Assembly (NCBI GenBank): GCA_963575645.1
Contig: OY754472.1
Coordinates: 2,604,001-2,668,000, forward strand
Origin: Xanthostigma xanthostigma
Lineage: Eukaryota; Arthropoda; Insecta; Raphidioptera; Raphidiidae
DNA length: 64,000 nucleotides
Direction of reading: 5' to 3'
Positions 63,562 to 64,000 of this stretch are shown one piece after another. A program made the position numbers and the translations under genes. The stretch's first letter is position 1. Every line of letters starts with the position of its first letter. The notes under the pieces were generated by a model. That model did not search any database. It saw nothing but the letters and a program-made list of their open reading frames with translations, and was not told the DNA's origin.

Positions 63562-63858
63562 TAATACGCGCCACGAATCTGAAAGGCTCAGAAGTTAGAT
63601 GGGAATGCATTCTGTTGAAAAATAACAAACTCGCAACTCAACAAAACTAAAATAACAATAACAACTTGACAATAGCGTACTCGACTGTACTTTAAAGCAG
63701 GAAAGCGACAAGTGACAAAGGCAACGAGCGATCACGGCCAATCACCGACGAGCGCACGTTCCGTGCAGGTAGCTGGGAGTCTCAACGGATCTAAAATGTG
63801 CCTTTGCGACGCTGTTTGTGACTACCTTCCGAACCTTTTAGATCCGTGGCGCGTATTG
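63562..63858. mobile_element. TA-flanked MITE (family M1), second copy
   Basis: Ends TAATACGCGCC and the inverted GGCGCGTATTG with TA on both sides. Reverse orientation to 2191-2499 and highly similar, so both moved fairly recently. Confidence 0.72.
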
Positions 63859-64000
63859 TAACAGTGACGGCGCATATGTACTCGAAAACATATTTCTAGA
63901 GCTTAGGATTTTTTAAGATTGTGAATTCATTATTCAATTGAAATCTCGCTTAACATCTCTGTAGCTAAAAATCTATTGGTTTTTAAGCTATGCGCCCATG

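Overview
This is a stretch of an AT-rich animal nuclear genome, almost certainly an insect. The genes are intron-split, use GT-AG splice sites, and encode proteins closest in wording to insect orthologues (RBBP4/Caf1-55, Atf-2, TFAM, homogentisate dioxygenase). A hemipteran-like insect fits the transposon flavour, but that is only a guess. No bacterial-type operon, CRISPR array, retrovirus or LTR element was seen.

Layout, left to right. A three-exon minus-strand gene of unknown function (36-2736). Atf-2, minus (5713-12651), head to head with Sdhaf3, plus (13134-13562). A 4 kb repeat block with Helitron-like copies. Homogentisate 1,2-dioxygenase, plus (17518-22460; its first short exon was not found), convergent with the RBBP4/Caf1-55 gene, minus (23240-29637). 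RBBP4 is head to head with CAMLG/GET2, plus (30065-30847). Then a tandem pair of mitochondrial transcription factor A genes, minus (31320-32271 and 33069-35509). The SLC25A16-type mitochondrial carrier, plus (36526-49730), carries in its 5.8 kb first intron a complete opposite-strand gene (37740-39591) for a low-complexity, internally repeated protein that I do not recognise. From 49.7 to 61.9 kb there is almost only repeat DNA, including a minisatellite with a CRE in nearly every unit and a broken THAP-domain gene. The first two exons of an SLC17-family transporter (61904 onward) run off the right edge.

The genes do not form one pathway. Several are mitochondrial or housekeeping: Sdhaf3 (succinate dehydrogenase assembly), TFAM and its paralogue (mtDNA packaging and transcription) and SLC25A16 (carrier of the inner membrane). 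Homogentisate dioxygenase degrades tyrosine, CAMLG inserts tail-anchored proteins in the ER, RBBP4 is a histone chaperone and Atf-2 is a stress-responsive bZIP factor. Head-to-head pairs (Atf-2/Sdhaf3, RBBP4/CAMLG) suggest shared promoter regions.

Most of the window is introns and intergenic DNA packed with small DNA transposons. Supported by target duplications or terminal structure are: hAT elements with 8-bp duplications (11282, 27166, 34122, 44585); TA-flanked elements (2191, 25316, 42912, 48649, 50411, 54361, 63562); a family with 4-bp duplications (19967, 39936); a Helitron-like family with A|TC starts and hairpin-CTAG|T ends (15463, 16455, 57378, 60671); and several long near-perfect foldbacks. 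Exon coordinates come from reading splice sites and reading frames by eye, without transcripts.
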